Source of the DNA: Flavobacterium psychrotolerans
GTDB lineage: Bacteria; Bacteroidota; Bacteroidia; Flavobacteriales; Flavobacteriaceae
Direction of reading: 5' to 3'
NCBI RefSeq assembly: GCF_003097635.1
Contig: NZ_QCZI01000005.1
Span: forward strand, 145,449-209,448
Length of the DNA: 64,000 nt
In this document: piece by piece, positions 27,582-37,725 of the stretch
How positions within the stretch are numbered: position 1 is the first letter of the stretch
Layout of the letters: each line of letters begins with the position of its first letter
Position numbers and translations under genes: made by a program
The notes under the pieces: generated by a model
The model's input: only the letters and a program-made list of their open reading frames with translations
Database searches by the model: none
What the model was told of the DNA's origin: nothing

Positions 27582-29222
27582 ATGAAAAAAATCTTAACCT
27601 CAATCGTAATTTTTCTTTATTTTTACGGTAATGCTCAAACAACAAATGTAATTTACAAAGCTTCAACTGCTACTTTTCCAAATCCAGAACGTGGTTTTTA
27701 TAAATTTACATCCGCATCAAGCTCCGGATCCTATCAGGGATTGAGCCAATCGACACTAACCAATTTTAGACTGAATAACAATATCACTTTGATATACAGA
27801 GAATTTAAATTGGACGCTTTTGTAAACTCTCCTATTTCATCTAGTTACTTGGCTAACATGCAAAGTGATTTTGATGTTTTGAGAAAATCAGGATTAAAAG
27901 CTTTTATCCGTTTTACTTATTCTGATAATGAAACTGTAGCTCAAAGAGATGCGTCTAAAGCAACTATATTATCTCATATTTCACAATTAAAACAACTTTT
28001 ACAAGCCAATTCGGATGTAATTAGCTTAATGCAAGCGGGTTTTATAGGAACTTGGGGGGAATGGTATTACACAAGTCAAGCCGAATTTGGAGGCGGGGGC
28101 TATAATGGTTCAAGTTTGACTGCTTCAAATATTAGCAACAGAAGAGAAGTTGTAGACGCTATGTTAAGTGCTTTACCAACCGGGCGAATGGTACAAGTGA
28201 GAACACCTGCCATTAAAAGAGATTTATATTCCTCAACTGCCATAGCCGATTCTCAAGGATATAATCAAACGAATGTAGCCAGAGTTGGTCATTTTAACGA
28301 TTGTTTTTTAGCCAGTTCAACGGACTACGGAACTTATGCTAATTCATCGGTAGAATACCCATATTTAGCGCAAGATACTAAATTTACCCCTATGGGTGGC
28401 GAGACTTGTGCTTTAAATTCTCCTAGATCCGATTGTGCTTCTGCAATAAGTGAAATGGCAAAATTTCATTGGTCGTTTCTTAATTCAGATTATAATTCTA
28501 GTGTCCTTTCCGGTTTCACTAACGGTGGTTGCTACGCAGAAATTCAGCAAAAATTAGGATATAGATTTGCATTAACTAATGCTACTTTTCCACAAGCGAT
28601 CAAGTTAGGATCTACTTTACCTATAACATTAAAAATAGTGAATCAAGGTTTTGCAGCACCATTTAATGAAAGAAAAGCCTATATTGTTTTGAAAAATCTA
28701 ACTACGAATCAAGTATATCCTGTATTAATGAATGCTGATCCTAGACTATGGATTGGAACTAATGAATTGACTATTACTGAAAACTTAACTTTACCTTCAA
28801 ATTTAACCACAGGTAACTATAAATTATACTTAAGTATTCCGGATCTTTCAACCACTTTAGCGAGCAAACCAGAGTATGCAATTCAATTTGCAAATCAAAA
28901 TATTTGGGATAGCACAACTGGATATAACGATTTAAATTTTACTCTTAACGTAACATCCTCACTTGGTACGGCCGATAATCATAAACTTAACATGTCTATT
29001 TATCCAGTACCTACAAATAATGAGCTAACAATTGAATTAGAAAACCTGAAAGATTACAATGTATCTGTTTTTAATTCATTAGGTCAAAAAGTAACTGTTG
29101 CAAGTACTTCTGAAGCTAATAAAATGACAATAAATACTGGAAGCCTAAGTACCGGTTTGTATTTTGTATCGTTAGAAAAAGGTTCATTTAAAGATACCCG
29201 AAAAATTATCGTAAAACATTAA
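27582..29222 (+). CDS. Secreted DUF4874/DUF4832 protein with T9SS sorting domain
   Basis: A 546-residue exported protein. Signal peptide 1-18 (FYGNAQ). DUF4874 follows (FPNPERGFYKFTSA, then ITLIYREFKLDAF and LKAFIRFTYSDNE, a TIM-barrel-like start) and then DUF4832 (GFIGTWGEWYYTSQ, HFNDCFLASSTDYGTY, EMAKFHWSFLNSDYN). A beta-sandwich precedes a C-terminal type A T9SS sorting domain (SIYPVPTNNELTIEL ... STGLYFVSLEKG ... KIIVKH). DUF4832 proteins look like glycoside hydrolases, but no activity is proven to my knowledge. It converges on the Pel-like operon, 70 bp away. Confidence 0.88.
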   Translation: MKKILTSIVIFLYFYGNAQTTNVIYKASTATFPNPERGFYKFTSASSSGSYQGLSQSTLTNFRLNNNITLIYREFKLDAFVNSPISSSYLANMQSDFDVLRKSGLKAFIRFTYSDNETVAQRDASKATILSHISQLKQLLQANSDVISLMQAGFIGTWGEWYYTSQAEFGGGGYNGSSLTASNISNRREVVDAMLSALPTGRMVQVRTPAIKRDLYSSTAIADSQGYNQTNVARVGHFNDCFLASSTDYGTYANSSVEYPYLAQDTKFTPMGGETCALNSPRSDCASAISEMAKFHWSFLNSDYNSSVLSGFTNGGCYAEIQQKLGYRFALTNATFPQAIKLGSTLPITLKIVNQGFAAPFNERKAYIVLKNLTTNQVYPVLMNADPRLWIGTNELTITENLTLPSNLTTGNYKLYLSIPDLSTTLASKPEYAIQFANQNIWDSTTGYNDLNFTLNVTSSLGTADNHKLNMSIYPVPTNNELTIELENLKDYNVSVFNSLGQKVTVASTSEANKMTINTGSLSTGLYFVSLEKGSFKDTRKIIVKH

Positions 29223-29240
29223 GATTTCAATTTCTTTATA

Positions 29241-29278
29241 AAAAAGGTGTTGTACAAATTGTACAACACCTTTTTTTA
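29241..29278. terminator. Bidirectional terminator between DUF4832 gene and Pel-like operon
   Basis: Perfect hairpin AAAGGTGTTGTAC / GTACAACACCTTT with loop AAATT, flanked by an A-run and a T-run. It serves both the DUF4832 gene and the end of the converging exopolysaccharide operon. Confidence 0.9.
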
Positions 29279-29292
29279 TAGAAGTGTCTTTA

Positions 29293-32200
29293 CTACCTTT
29301 TTATTTTCTTTTTAAAATTATGTTTTACACCAAATTGGAACGAATTAGAATAATATTTTGATTGGGAGAAAAATTCAACGTTTGCCGTTAGTGCCGTAAA
29401 GTCAAATAACTGATAGGACACATTTCCTGTAAACCGTTTGAAATTTTTACTGTAATCATCTAAAAAATACCCTGCTTCTACTTTCGAATGAAAATTTGTT
29501 ATTACAACCTCCCAACCCAAGCCTAAACCGCCAAAAAAACGTTTTTTTATCATCCAAAAAGGATATCCTGTAGATTGATTTCTTGTTCCCTGGGAATATT
29601 GGCTTTCTATAAAAGGGATAAATTTAGATTTTTTTACATCTTCATTATCTAATGCCATTCTTACTGAAGCAGTACCTTCTAAGGCTTCATCATAAGTAGC
29701 GATTTCATAGTGATTACTATCTATAGTAGTATAAATTTTTCTTGCAAATTTATTAGGATTAAGTATGTTGGTATTTATTGTATCTCTTGAAAGTAAACCA
29801 TCGGTATAATAATTCCCTTCAAATGAAATACTGGTGTTTATGATTTTGAATAAATAGATATCTTGATATAAATTTAAACGCAATTCATACATTTTCTGAT
29901 TAAGACCTGGAGCGGTTTCTACGGGAAATACATTAAATTCAGCTGATCTGTATTTTTTATATCCCGTTGTATTATATCCAATTCCAAATTGATAATAGGG
30001 ATTTGTAGATTTATCTACTTCAATTCGAGCTCTTGACCAATAGTTGGGTTTTCCTTCTATTTGAGCTCTTGTAAATTTATACTGCACCCCTAACAGCGAA
30101 TTGTCAAAATTATCTTCATAGTTTTCTTTTAATTTCTGTTTGTAATAGTTGTTATATGTTCCTGAAAAGCTGTGAAGGTTACTTTTTTTATCAAAATGAT
30201 TATAGGATATGACATTTTTTTGAATGGCATTATTTTTTTGATTCGTTTCTAATGAGCTTACTGCATCAGCAAAATCACCTTTCAATAGCCGATTTTCTTT
30301 GATTATTAATTTCAAGACATTGGGATAGAATAATTCCGGTTGATGGGCAATCAAATCTAATTTTAGCTCTTCCGTTTCAAAAACAACATCCGTATTCAAT
30401 ATTTTTTTCAACTCCTCTTTTTCTGAAATATCAGGTAATGAATTTGCCATAATCCAGGAATCTTTAAATCTTCCCATTTCATGATATATAGTACTCATAA
30501 ATGCTTTAGCTTTATAATCATTAGGTTGGGAAACAATATGTTTTAGAAATTCAACCTCAATTAAGTTGTATTTTTTTAATTCAAAAAGCCAATTCATTTG
30601 GGTTACAAAATCAATTTCTTTGCTGAATTCTGACCAATCATAGGCTTTTTGATATTCGTTGGCATCTGCAAAAAGCCATACGGTTTGAGTGGCCAATTCT
30701 GATAAGTCTTCACATGGCTTAATGTCACAAAGTTTATTTAGAGCCTCTTCAGGCTGGTATTGCATTAAATGCTTGAGGTAATTTTTATAATTAATTGCGG
30801 AATTATCAAGAGAATATAATTTTTTTAATATGTTTTTGATTCTTTCTTGATTCTCATCAGTATTAAAATTAGTGATATAGTTATTCAATAAGTCAGTGTC
30901 ATTTGGTGTTGCCCCCATTTGTGCACTCATCCACTTTTCTTTAACAAAATCATCGGGATACCCTATAACTCTGTCTAATTCATTTGAGTACATAATATTT
31001 TCTTTAAAAGGATATTTTAGGGTATGCTCCTCAAACATTTTCCAGGCCTCCCCTCCTCTTTTGTTCCATGATAAATACTTTGAATATTTATTCCAGATAA
31101 CAGAATCTATCACTGCATCGTTCAGCATCTTGCCTTTTAAAGATGCCATTTCTAATTTTAATTTTTCATCGGAATCATCCAACCAAATTGCACCCGACTG
31201 AAATCTTTTGGCAGCAATAGTATATTTTGTATAATCAGCCATTACTGTTTGATTCTCTTGAACTTGTAAGGCTTTTTGATTCTCATTTTTATAATTAAAA
31301 TCTATCATGGCTAGTTTTGGTTCTTTAGTGCAAATAGAATACAAATAGCCATCTATCATAGGAGTTTTAGAAAATAAAACAGCTTGTTTTTTTAATTGGG
31401 TTTCTATTTTTTCGGTATTAGAATTGCTTCCAAAAAGGAACCAATATTGCTTATTCTTTGCATCGGGGTTGATTTCTTTAACGGTATATATTCCATTTTC
31501 AGATTTATGTGTATATCTTGACGTGCGCCAATCAATGACCATTTTTGCCCCATCATTTGCATTTACAAACCGCATTTGGGGAAATACACTTTTTATCTCT
31601 CTCAAATATTTTTTAAATTCTGTTATCATAGCTTTGTCTTTCCCCTTAGTTTTGTACCATCCATAACCTAAACTATTACGCAAATTAGCCATATGCCAAT
31701 CATCAAGCCCCGGTTTTGGCAATTCAAATACATCATCGGGATGAACAAAATGGGTCCAGACACCCGTAAATAAATACATCGATTGCTGATTAAATTTACT
31801 ATCATCAGCCAAATAGAACCCGCTGGTAATTCTTGGGTAATCAAAGAATTCTTTGTTGTAGGGGTCATAGTCAAACTCCCTATTTCCGCCATCTTCTCCT
31901 TGATCTAAATACAAACTGCACATATATTTAAGAGAGGGCATTGCTTTTTTTAGCTCTTTTAAACCGTTTTTGTCAATAACATTAGATGGCGGGACATAAG
32001 TTGTAGGTAAATTTCCAAAATCACTAATATCCCATTTTTTCTTTACTGTACTTAATGCTGTTCCAATAAAATCTTGGTTTTTCCATAAATTAGTTTTAAG
32101 TGAAACGTGATTATAACCATGGAAGGCTATTTCATGTCCATTTTTTTTTGCATCCTTAACTAACCAATCTGTCTCCGGTTGTACTTTATTATTAGAAGTT

Positions 32201-33237
32201 ATTTTAATGGCATTCCATTGGTCTAAAGTAAACGGAGGTATTATTTTATTTTTATAATCAAATGTGGTCATTACGGAGTACGGGATTTTATGTTCATTGG
32301 CTATTTTTTTCATATCTGGCCACCATACTTTTGCAACAAAATCAGACATAGATAAATTCATTTCTGAGGCAATTGGTTCTGCTTTAACATTATAAACAGG
32401 AGATGGAAAATCATCTAGAAATATAGTGGCTGTGTTGGCAACAGGGTAAGGAATACCTTCTAATCCTTTAAGCATTCCCGCAAAAAATAAGCCTCGATCT
32501 TCTTTTCTAAAATCAGTAGTTGTATTAAAAAATAAGACTCTACCTTTTCCTATTTTATTTTCTATTATTAGAGGGAAATTATGATTGTTTATTGTCGAAG
32601 CTAATATTTTGATTCTATTCGAGAAATTTTGAGAATCAAAACTAAAATGAACAAAACTGCTCAAAAAGGTTTTTCCTTTTAAATTGGGTAACATTGGTGT
32701 GATAAAATAAAAACCCTTTGCATTTTTATCAGTAGCAAATTCGGCTTCAGGAATAAATCCATATAAAAATGCCATTCTATGATCTTCATAAGCATCTGGT
32801 ATAAAGAGAGTTCCTCCATTAGAAATAAAATCTAATATTTTTGTTATGGATGCATCATTTAGTTTAGACGTATCATAGATTGAAAGGACTCTAGTTGATG
32901 GTGATATAATTAAAGTCGCATTCCAAGTATTTATATCGATTGTTCGAAAAGGTAACTTCGTATAATCACATATTTTTCTGATATGGGCATCATAATTTAC
33001 GCTCATAGGTTCTTTTTCATCGACAATATATTCTATTAAGGGTTGTGAACTCATTCCAGGTTCGCTATACCGCTTAAAATCATTATCGGCTTCAAGCTTA
33101 TTGGTCTCATCAAGCAAATAAGCACTTTTTAAATCAGACCAATCCTCTAATCCTTCACAATTGGTATTTATTGCTAAAAACAAAATTGTAATTATTAAGT
33201 ACAGCTGTTTTTTTTTGATTAATTGTAATGATTTCAT
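29293..33237 (-). CDS. PelA/PelB-like fusion: polysaccharide deacetylase, TPR region and outer-membrane barrel
   Basis: About 1314 residues from M12 of the longest frame (33237), which opens with a hydrophobic export signal ending NTNC (possible lipoprotein). Numbering by the 1325-residue frame: 75-270 is a glutamine-amidotransferase-like region; 280-600 is a DUF2194-type carbohydrate esterase with metal-site Asp pair FLDDFPS (286-287) and HGYNH (384, 388), plus THFVHPDD near 510. Residues 740-1040 are helical and TPR-like. The last 240 residues alternate as beta strands of a YaiO-like barrel. In Pseudomonas, deacetylase PelA and TPR-barrel porin PelB are separate proteins. It is the last gene of the operon. 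The domain split is by eye. Confidence 0.8.
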   Translation of the reverse strand: MKSLQLIKKKQLYLIITILFLAINTNCEGLEDWSDLKSAYLLDETNKLEADNDFKRYSEPGMSSQPLIEYIVDEKEPMSVNYDAHIRKICDYTKLPFRTIDINTWNATLIISPSTRVLSIYDTSKLNDASITKILDFISNGGTLFIPDAYEDHRMAFLYGFIPEAEFATDKNAKGFYFITPMLPNLKGKTFLSSFVHFSFDSQNFSNRIKILASTINNHNFPLIIENKIGKGRVLFFNTTTDFRKEDRGLFFAGMLKGLEGIPYPVANTATIFLDDFPSPVYNVKAEPIASEMNLSMSDFVAKVWWPDMKKIANEHKIPYSVMTTFDYKNKIIPPFTLDQWNAIKITSNNKVQPETDWLVKDAKKNGHEIAFHGYNHVSLKTNLWKNQDFIGTALSTVKKKWDISDFGNLPTTYVPPSNVIDKNGLKELKKAMPSLKYMCSLYLDQGEDGGNREFDYDPYNKEFFDYPRITSGFYLADDSKFNQQSMYLFTGVWTHFVHPDDVFELPKPGLDDWHMANLRNSLGYGWYKTKGKDKAMITEFKKYLREIKSVFPQMRFVNANDGAKMVIDWRTSRYTHKSENGIYTVKEINPDAKNKQYWFLFGSNSNTEKIETQLKKQAVLFSKTPMIDGYLYSICTKEPKLAMIDFNYKNENQKALQVQENQTVMADYTKYTIAAKRFQSGAIWLDDSDEKLKLEMASLKGKMLNDAVIDSVIWNKYSKYLSWNKRGGEAWKMFEEHTLKYPFKENIMYSNELDRVIGYPDDFVKEKWMSAQMGATPNDTDLLNNYITNFNTDENQERIKNILKKLYSLDNSAINYKNYLKHLMQYQPEEALNKLCDIKPCEDLSELATQTVWLFADANEYQKAYDWSEFSKEIDFVTQMNWLFELKKYNLIEVEFLKHIVSQPNDYKAKAFMSTIYHEMGRFKDSWIMANSLPDISEKEELKKILNTDVVFETEELKLDLIAHQPELFYPNVLKLIIKENRLLKGDFADAVSSLETNQKNNAIQKNVISYNHFDKKSNLHSFSGTYNNYYKQKLKENYEDNFDNSLLGVQYKFTRAQIEGKPNYWSRARIEVDKSTNPYYQFGIGYNTTGYKKYRSAEFNVFPVETAPGLNQKMYELRLNLYQDIYLFKIINTSISFEGNYYTDGLLSRDTINTNILNPNKFARKIYTTIDSNHYEIATYDEALEGTASVRMALDNEDVKKSKFIPFIESQYSQGTRNQSTGYPFWMIKKRFFGGLGLGWEVVITNFHSKVEAGYFLDDYSKNFKRFTGNVSYQLFDFTALTANVEFFSQSKYYSNSFQFGVKHNFKKKIKR

Positions 33238-33299
33238 ACATAGATAATTTTCGTGTTCAATGATTTTCAATTATAATTTGGAATCATACAATTTCATAA

Positions 33300-35273
33300 T
33301 CAAAATATTAAATCAGAAATTTTACTTTCCTCAGGTTCATTGACTATTTCATATACTTTCAGTACTTTGCTCTCATAAAACAGATTTATCTTACGTCCTC
33401 TTTTTTTAAGTAATTCCAACTCCTTAATAAGTGAAGCGTTTAAGAATTTATTTTCTGAAAATATATTGTTTTCAGCTTTACTTTTATCATTCAAAACAAA
33501 AACCAACACGCTTTTTGACAATGAAAACTGGGGGTTTTTGATTAAAAATTTTGGATCTTTTCTATTCTTTGTATTTATGGAATCAACTTTAGCATATTTT
33601 TCCAGAAAGAAAGAATAATTCATAAAAAAGTGCTTGTTTGTACTAATTACCTGAGCAGCAGGATCATTTACTACACAATATGAATACGGAAAAAAAGACT
33701 TCCCTATTTTGTCATAGGCATCAAGAATTTGTTTTGGTGTCTCATCTGAAACGGTAAGTCTATTAATATTTCTTTTTTGATAAAATACGGAGGCAAATAA
33801 ACTGGAAATTAATATTACGGAAATGGTAATGACATTTAGATTTTCGAAGGGATACAACACCAAGTTTAATATTCTAATGATAATGGCCACATTTAATCCA
33901 AAAATAATAGGGATAAAAACAACCAATGCATTGTTAATCATGTCGCCATCAATCCACGGATAATTGATATACGTGAGTACTACTAAAAAATTGAAATAGA
34001 AGAAAAAAATGGCCGTTGGTCTCCAATTTCCTTTATGAGTTAAAACTAAAGGAAAAATGAACAATAATCCCGCAAATGTGCTAAATTGAAAATAGCGAAT
34101 GATATTTTCATAAGGCAAAATAAGCTGCGGTAAATAGGTATATGAACTCACCGAAAGTAAATTAGCATGGATAAATTCAATAAAATCTGCTTTCAAATAA
34201 TTACTGGTACTGTAATAAATTCCAAACACTATTGCTGTTGACAAAACGAATGAAAATAGGATATGGAGATTGTCTAATTTATACTTTGTGAGACCGATTC
34301 CAATTATCAAAAATGGAGGGATAAGAATGCAAAACGTGAAAAGATCTATTAAACCAATGGCCGTAAAAGTTAAACTAAAGGTTACAAAACAACCCATTTT
34401 GGTTAGCTTTAGCAAACTAGGTTCCAAGAAGAAAACAAAAGCTGGTAATCCAAAAGTAAGTGCTGCAAATGTTGGATTAACTTTTAACAAATCATAAACA
34501 TTTAGCGGAGTTATGATATAAACTAAAGAAAATGATAATGAAGCAATTAACGGAGCAAGGAATTTAGAAGGCGATAATTTACTAATCACCCAAAAAATAA
34601 TGACTGCTAAAAGTGTTGATTCTAAAATTGCAATGACTTGTAATGCAATTTCGGGACTCACATCAGTTATTTTACTATAAAAATTAACCAATGCAAACTC
34701 TCCATTTACGGATAATTCATTTGCAAACCACAATTGGGAATCAAACTGAATCACTTTATTCAGATCATCAATCCAAGGATTAGATAATGAATAATTATCA
34801 TAAATAATAAAATAATAACGACTGGCAAAAGTAATTCCACATAAGACAATCGTTAAAATTAAAAGAAGCGTCGCATTCTTATCATAGTTTTTCTTTTTTA
34901 AAGTTTTGAAAGAAAACCAATACCAAAATGTTTTTTTATTTTCTGATTTTTTTAAAAATTTTAATAATGATGATTTTATATGCTTATTGAAATAAATCTT
35001 AGAGCGTTTTAAGTTTTCTATCCCAATTGCATCCAATATAATAATTGGAATCAATAAAAAGAAGCAGTTGAATAAATTATATGCGTTTAATAGTACTAAA
35101 ATAAAAATAATTAGCAAAAGAATACTTCCATACAGAAACCAATTGTGAATAATAAAATCTAATAAATTTATAGGATTCGAAACATTAATAAACTTTCTAT
35201 TCAAGTAGAATAAAAAAAGTATAATAAAGCTTAGCCTAATAAATCCTAATAATATTGAACTTGTTAAAAACAT
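33300..35273 (-). CDS. Polytopic membrane protein of the Pel-like operon (unknown)
   Basis: A 657-residue integral membrane protein with about 12-14 hydrophobic segments between residues 1 and 480, and a soluble C-terminal domain of about 160 residues (starting after ASVFYQKRN). The layout resembles GT-C-like glycosyltransferases or polymerase/ligase-like membrane proteins, but I recognise no family motif. It sits where pelD/pelE would be expected, yet shows no GAF or GGDEF-like domain. It starts 8 bp after the GH114 gene and ends 62 bp before the deacetylase start. A role in polymer synthesis or export is inferred from position only. Confidence 0.6.
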   Translation of the reverse strand: MFLTSSILLGFIRLSFIILFLFYLNRKFINVSNPINLLDFIIHNWFLYGSILLLIIFILVLLNAYNLFNCFFLLIPIIILDAIGIENLKRSKIYFNKHIKSSLLKFLKKSENKKTFWYWFSFKTLKKKNYDKNATLLLILTIVLCGITFASRYYFIIYDNYSLSNPWIDDLNKVIQFDSQLWFANELSVNGEFALVNFYSKITDVSPEIALQVIAILESTLLAVIIFWVISKLSPSKFLAPLIASLSFSLVYIITPLNVYDLLKVNPTFAALTFGLPAFVFFLEPSLLKLTKMGCFVTFSLTFTAIGLIDLFTFCILIPPFLIIGIGLTKYKLDNLHILFSFVLSTAIVFGIYYSTSNYLKADFIEFIHANLLSVSSYTYLPQLILPYENIIRYFQFSTFAGLLFIFPLVLTHKGNWRPTAIFFFYFNFLVVLTYINYPWIDGDMINNALVVFIPIIFGLNVAIIIRILNLVLYPFENLNVITISVILISSLFASVFYQKRNINRLTVSDETPKQILDAYDKIGKSFFPYSYCVVNDPAAQVISTNKHFFMNYSFFLEKYAKVDSINTKNRKDPKFLIKNPQFSLSKSVLVFVLNDKSKAENNIFSENKFLNASLIKELELLKKRGRKINLFYESKVLKVYEIVNEPEESKISDLIF

Positions 35274-35281
35274 TTTTTGTC

Positions 35282-36088
35282 TTATTTGAATTTTGGAATA
35301 TTTTGCAAATCGATATTCCCTATGAAATATTCAAAATTAGAGGGTGCTATTCTTTTTACAATTTCGTTAAATAGTATTTCTGAATTAGCATATTCTATTA
35401 GGATAACGGGGATTTGAAAGCTTTCGGAAATAGATTTCAATCGTAACATATATGTTTCAAAATCTTTATTGTTACGCAATTTGTAACTCTTGTTGTTAAA
35501 AGTGTAATTACTCGCAACGGATTCTACCACAATCGCATTTATATAAGATGAAGTTTCACTAACTAAATCTAAACCTGAATTTTGAATGAATTTTTTCTTA
35601 GGATATTTTTCTTTAATTGTTTTTAATAAAGCTATTAATTCTAATTTTTGATCTTTTTGAGGGCCATGAGTTGAAAAATTATCGATGTTATCAAAAAACA
35701 ATCCATCATAACCTAGTTCTAATGTATTTTCAATAATTTGCATTATAATTTGTTTCGTTTTTTCAGATTTTAAATCTAGATAATAACTATTCCAAATTTC
35801 GTTTTTCCCAAGAATCGCATTTTTTAACTCTTCATAATGAGAGGCATTAGCATTGACTTCTCCCAAACTTAAATAGGCAAAAACAGTGTCATTATTGGAT
35901 TTCAGGACTCTAATATCACTGGGTAAATAATATTTGGATTCTAAAATCACATAGGAATACCCTTTTATATTTTCTGGTTTTAATTTTCCGTAGCACACTA
36001 GCACACCGCTTCTATTGATACTATTTGCAAAAAAAGTAGTCACCAGAAGTGAGGGCAATATGTGAAGAATTGTTTTAATAAGCAGCAT
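35282..36088 (-). CDS. GH114-like (endo-alpha-1,4-polygalactosaminidase family) exported protein
   Basis: A 268-residue exported protein with a short signal segment (1-22), then a TIM-barrel fold of the GH114/TM1410 family: YVILESKYYLPSDI, VFAYLSLGEVNANA, NEIWNSYYLDLKSE, GYDGLFFDNIDNFS (acidic residues at the barrel rim) and KKFIQNSGLDL. In PelA of Pseudomonas a domain of this family is fused to the deacetylase and cuts the Pel polymer, which contains galactosamine; here it is a separate protein. It overlaps the end of the PelG-like gene by 14 bp. Hydrolysis of an amino-sugar polymer in the periplasm is the likely role. Confidence 0.85.
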   Translation of the reverse strand: MLLIKTILHILPSLLVTTFFANSINRSGVLVCYGKLKPENIKGYSYVILESKYYLPSDIRVLKSNNDTVFAYLSLGEVNANASHYEELKNAILGKNEIWNSYYLDLKSEKTKQIIMQIIENTLELGYDGLFFDNIDNFSTHGPQKDQKLELIALLKTIKEKYPKKKFIQNSGLDLVSETSSYINAIVVESVASNYTFNNKSYKLRNNKDFETYMLRLKSISESFQIPVILIEYANSEILFNEIVKRIAPSNFEYFIGNIDLQNIPKFK

Positions 36089-37688
36089 AATAATAATAAT
36101 CTAGATTTTTAAAAAAACTGATGTTCGCTTTCAGAGTGTGCCCTGCAAAAAGTGCCGCTCCGCAAAGCATTCCCACAACGCTAAATTCATAAGCTAAAAA
36201 TCGGCTCAAGAAAAACCCAATTAATAGATTAATTAAACAAGCGTAAATTATTGCTTTTAAGGGCTTTATTGCCTGTCCAAGTGTGAATAAATATAATGAA
36301 TTCAACATCCCCCAGGCTAATAATATGTAGCCAATTCCCCCAATTATACATACTTTGATGCTTAATTGCAACAACACTTCATTGAATTGTCCTTGATATC
36401 CCCAGGAAGCATTTATAATGAAATAGATTAATACAAAAGCCGCTATACCAGTGGCAAATAACAATAATACTTGTTGCCAGTACATTTTTTGGAGTTGATT
36501 GTTAAAGTGTTCTGGAGATTTGTAGTTGGTTAATTTCTGCCCAATATCAATAAATTTAGTAAAGGAAGCAATACTGTATTCTAATACTCCAGAAAGCAAT
36601 AAAAAAATTAAAATGGCCAAATCCATTCCCAATTCATAATTTTTTTCGAAATAAATCAAAAAAGGGAGATTTCCATTTATTCCGGAAGACCAAGCTAAAA
36701 TTCTATCCGTGAATATAAAGAAATAGATAAAAATACCGTAGAAGAAGTATTCATAATTGTGATACAACATCACAGGTACATTAATTTTGTTTCCACTGAT
36801 TGCTTTTTTGTTTTTGGTTAGCCACCTAAAATAGAGTACTAAAAATGCTTTTGAAACTACTATTGCAACTGCAATTCCTATCCAATGCGTCGTAAATATA
36901 CTTAATGATGTATTTTCCTTGAGTATTATGGCTATTGTGGTTCCCGCAAAAATGGCTAAGGTAATGACCCAACGCTGTTTTATGGTATGTAAAGGTGCCA
37001 ACATCAATAACAACATTCCTACAAGAAAGGCATAGACAAAAATTACAAATAAAATTTCATATGGATAAATATGGAAAATAAAATTCATTAAAAAAATGGT
37101 CACTAAAACTAAAAAAACCGATACTATTCCAATTTTGTGTAAATAATCGATGGTTTGCTTTGTCATTTTATAATCCTCATAATTCCAGTAAAAGGATGCT
37201 TGTTTCCCAATTACTTGTACAAAACCTCCTGTAGAAATCAAGCCAATAAGTACTCCCAAAACAACCGCTGTAGATTGTATTTCATTAAAACCTACAAATG
37301 TCCATAGCGAATAACCAAAAAATACTATAGCTGCAATTTGAATTATCACCGGGAGAAGATGGAAAATACCTAAAGAATAATACTCGGCAAAAATTTTGGT
37401 TTTAATCCACATATAATCCGAAATTTGTATTGTTTTGGATTGAGTTATGTCACCTTCGCGTTCTTTGGCATTTTTGGCTCCAATGTAAGATTCGTTGGTT
37501 GTTAATTCATAAAATACAGATTCAGACAAATCATGTATCGAGTTAAACCCAAAATCATCCATAGTATCTTTTTCACGGATACCAAGTGATTCTATGGTAG
37601 CGGCAACAACATGATTGCTAACAGGTTTGCCAATTTTGTCCTTAGTATTTTCTATTAAAGACTTAATATTTGCGTAATGATTTTCCAT
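36075..37688 (-). CDS. PelG-like exopolysaccharide flippase
   Basis: A 537-residue protein with about 115 soluble N-terminal residues followed by about 12 membrane helices, a layout of the MOP/MATE-like transporter PelG. Landmarks include ISTGGFVQVIGKQASFYWNYEDY, FIFTDRILAWSSG and a C-terminal FFKNLDYYYYAAY. PelG is thought to work with the glycosyltransferase PelF to carry the growing polymer across the inner membrane. It starts 37 bp after the pelF-like gene and overlaps the GH114 gene by 14 bp. The long soluble N-terminus is unlike the shorter Pseudomonas protein. Confidence 0.82.
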   Translation of the reverse strand: MENHYANIKSLIENTKDKIGKPVSNHVVAATIESLGIREKDTMDDFGFNSIHDLSESVFYELTTNESYIGAKNAKEREGDITQSKTIQISDYMWIKTKIFAEYYSLGIFHLLPVIIQIAAIVFFGYSLWTFVGFNEIQSTAVVLGVLIGLISTGGFVQVIGKQASFYWNYEDYKMTKQTIDYLHKIGIVSVFLVLVTIFLMNFIFHIYPYEILFVIFVYAFLVGMLLLMLAPLHTIKQRWVITLAIFAGTTIAIILKENTSLSIFTTHWIGIAVAIVVSKAFLVLYFRWLTKNKKAISGNKINVPVMLYHNYEYFFYGIFIYFFIFTDRILAWSSGINGNLPFLIYFEKNYELGMDLAILIFLLLSGVLEYSIASFTKFIDIGQKLTNYKSPEHFNNQLQKMYWQQVLLLFATGIAAFVLIYFIINASWGYQGQFNEVLLQLSIKVCIIGGIGYILLAWGMLNSLYLFTLGQAIKPLKAIIYACLINLLIGFFLSRFLAYEFSVVGMLCGAALFAGHTLKANISFFKNLDYYYYAAY

Positions 37689-37725
37689 TTTAGAGGGATA
37701 ATTTTTTGGTTAAACCTAAAAATTT

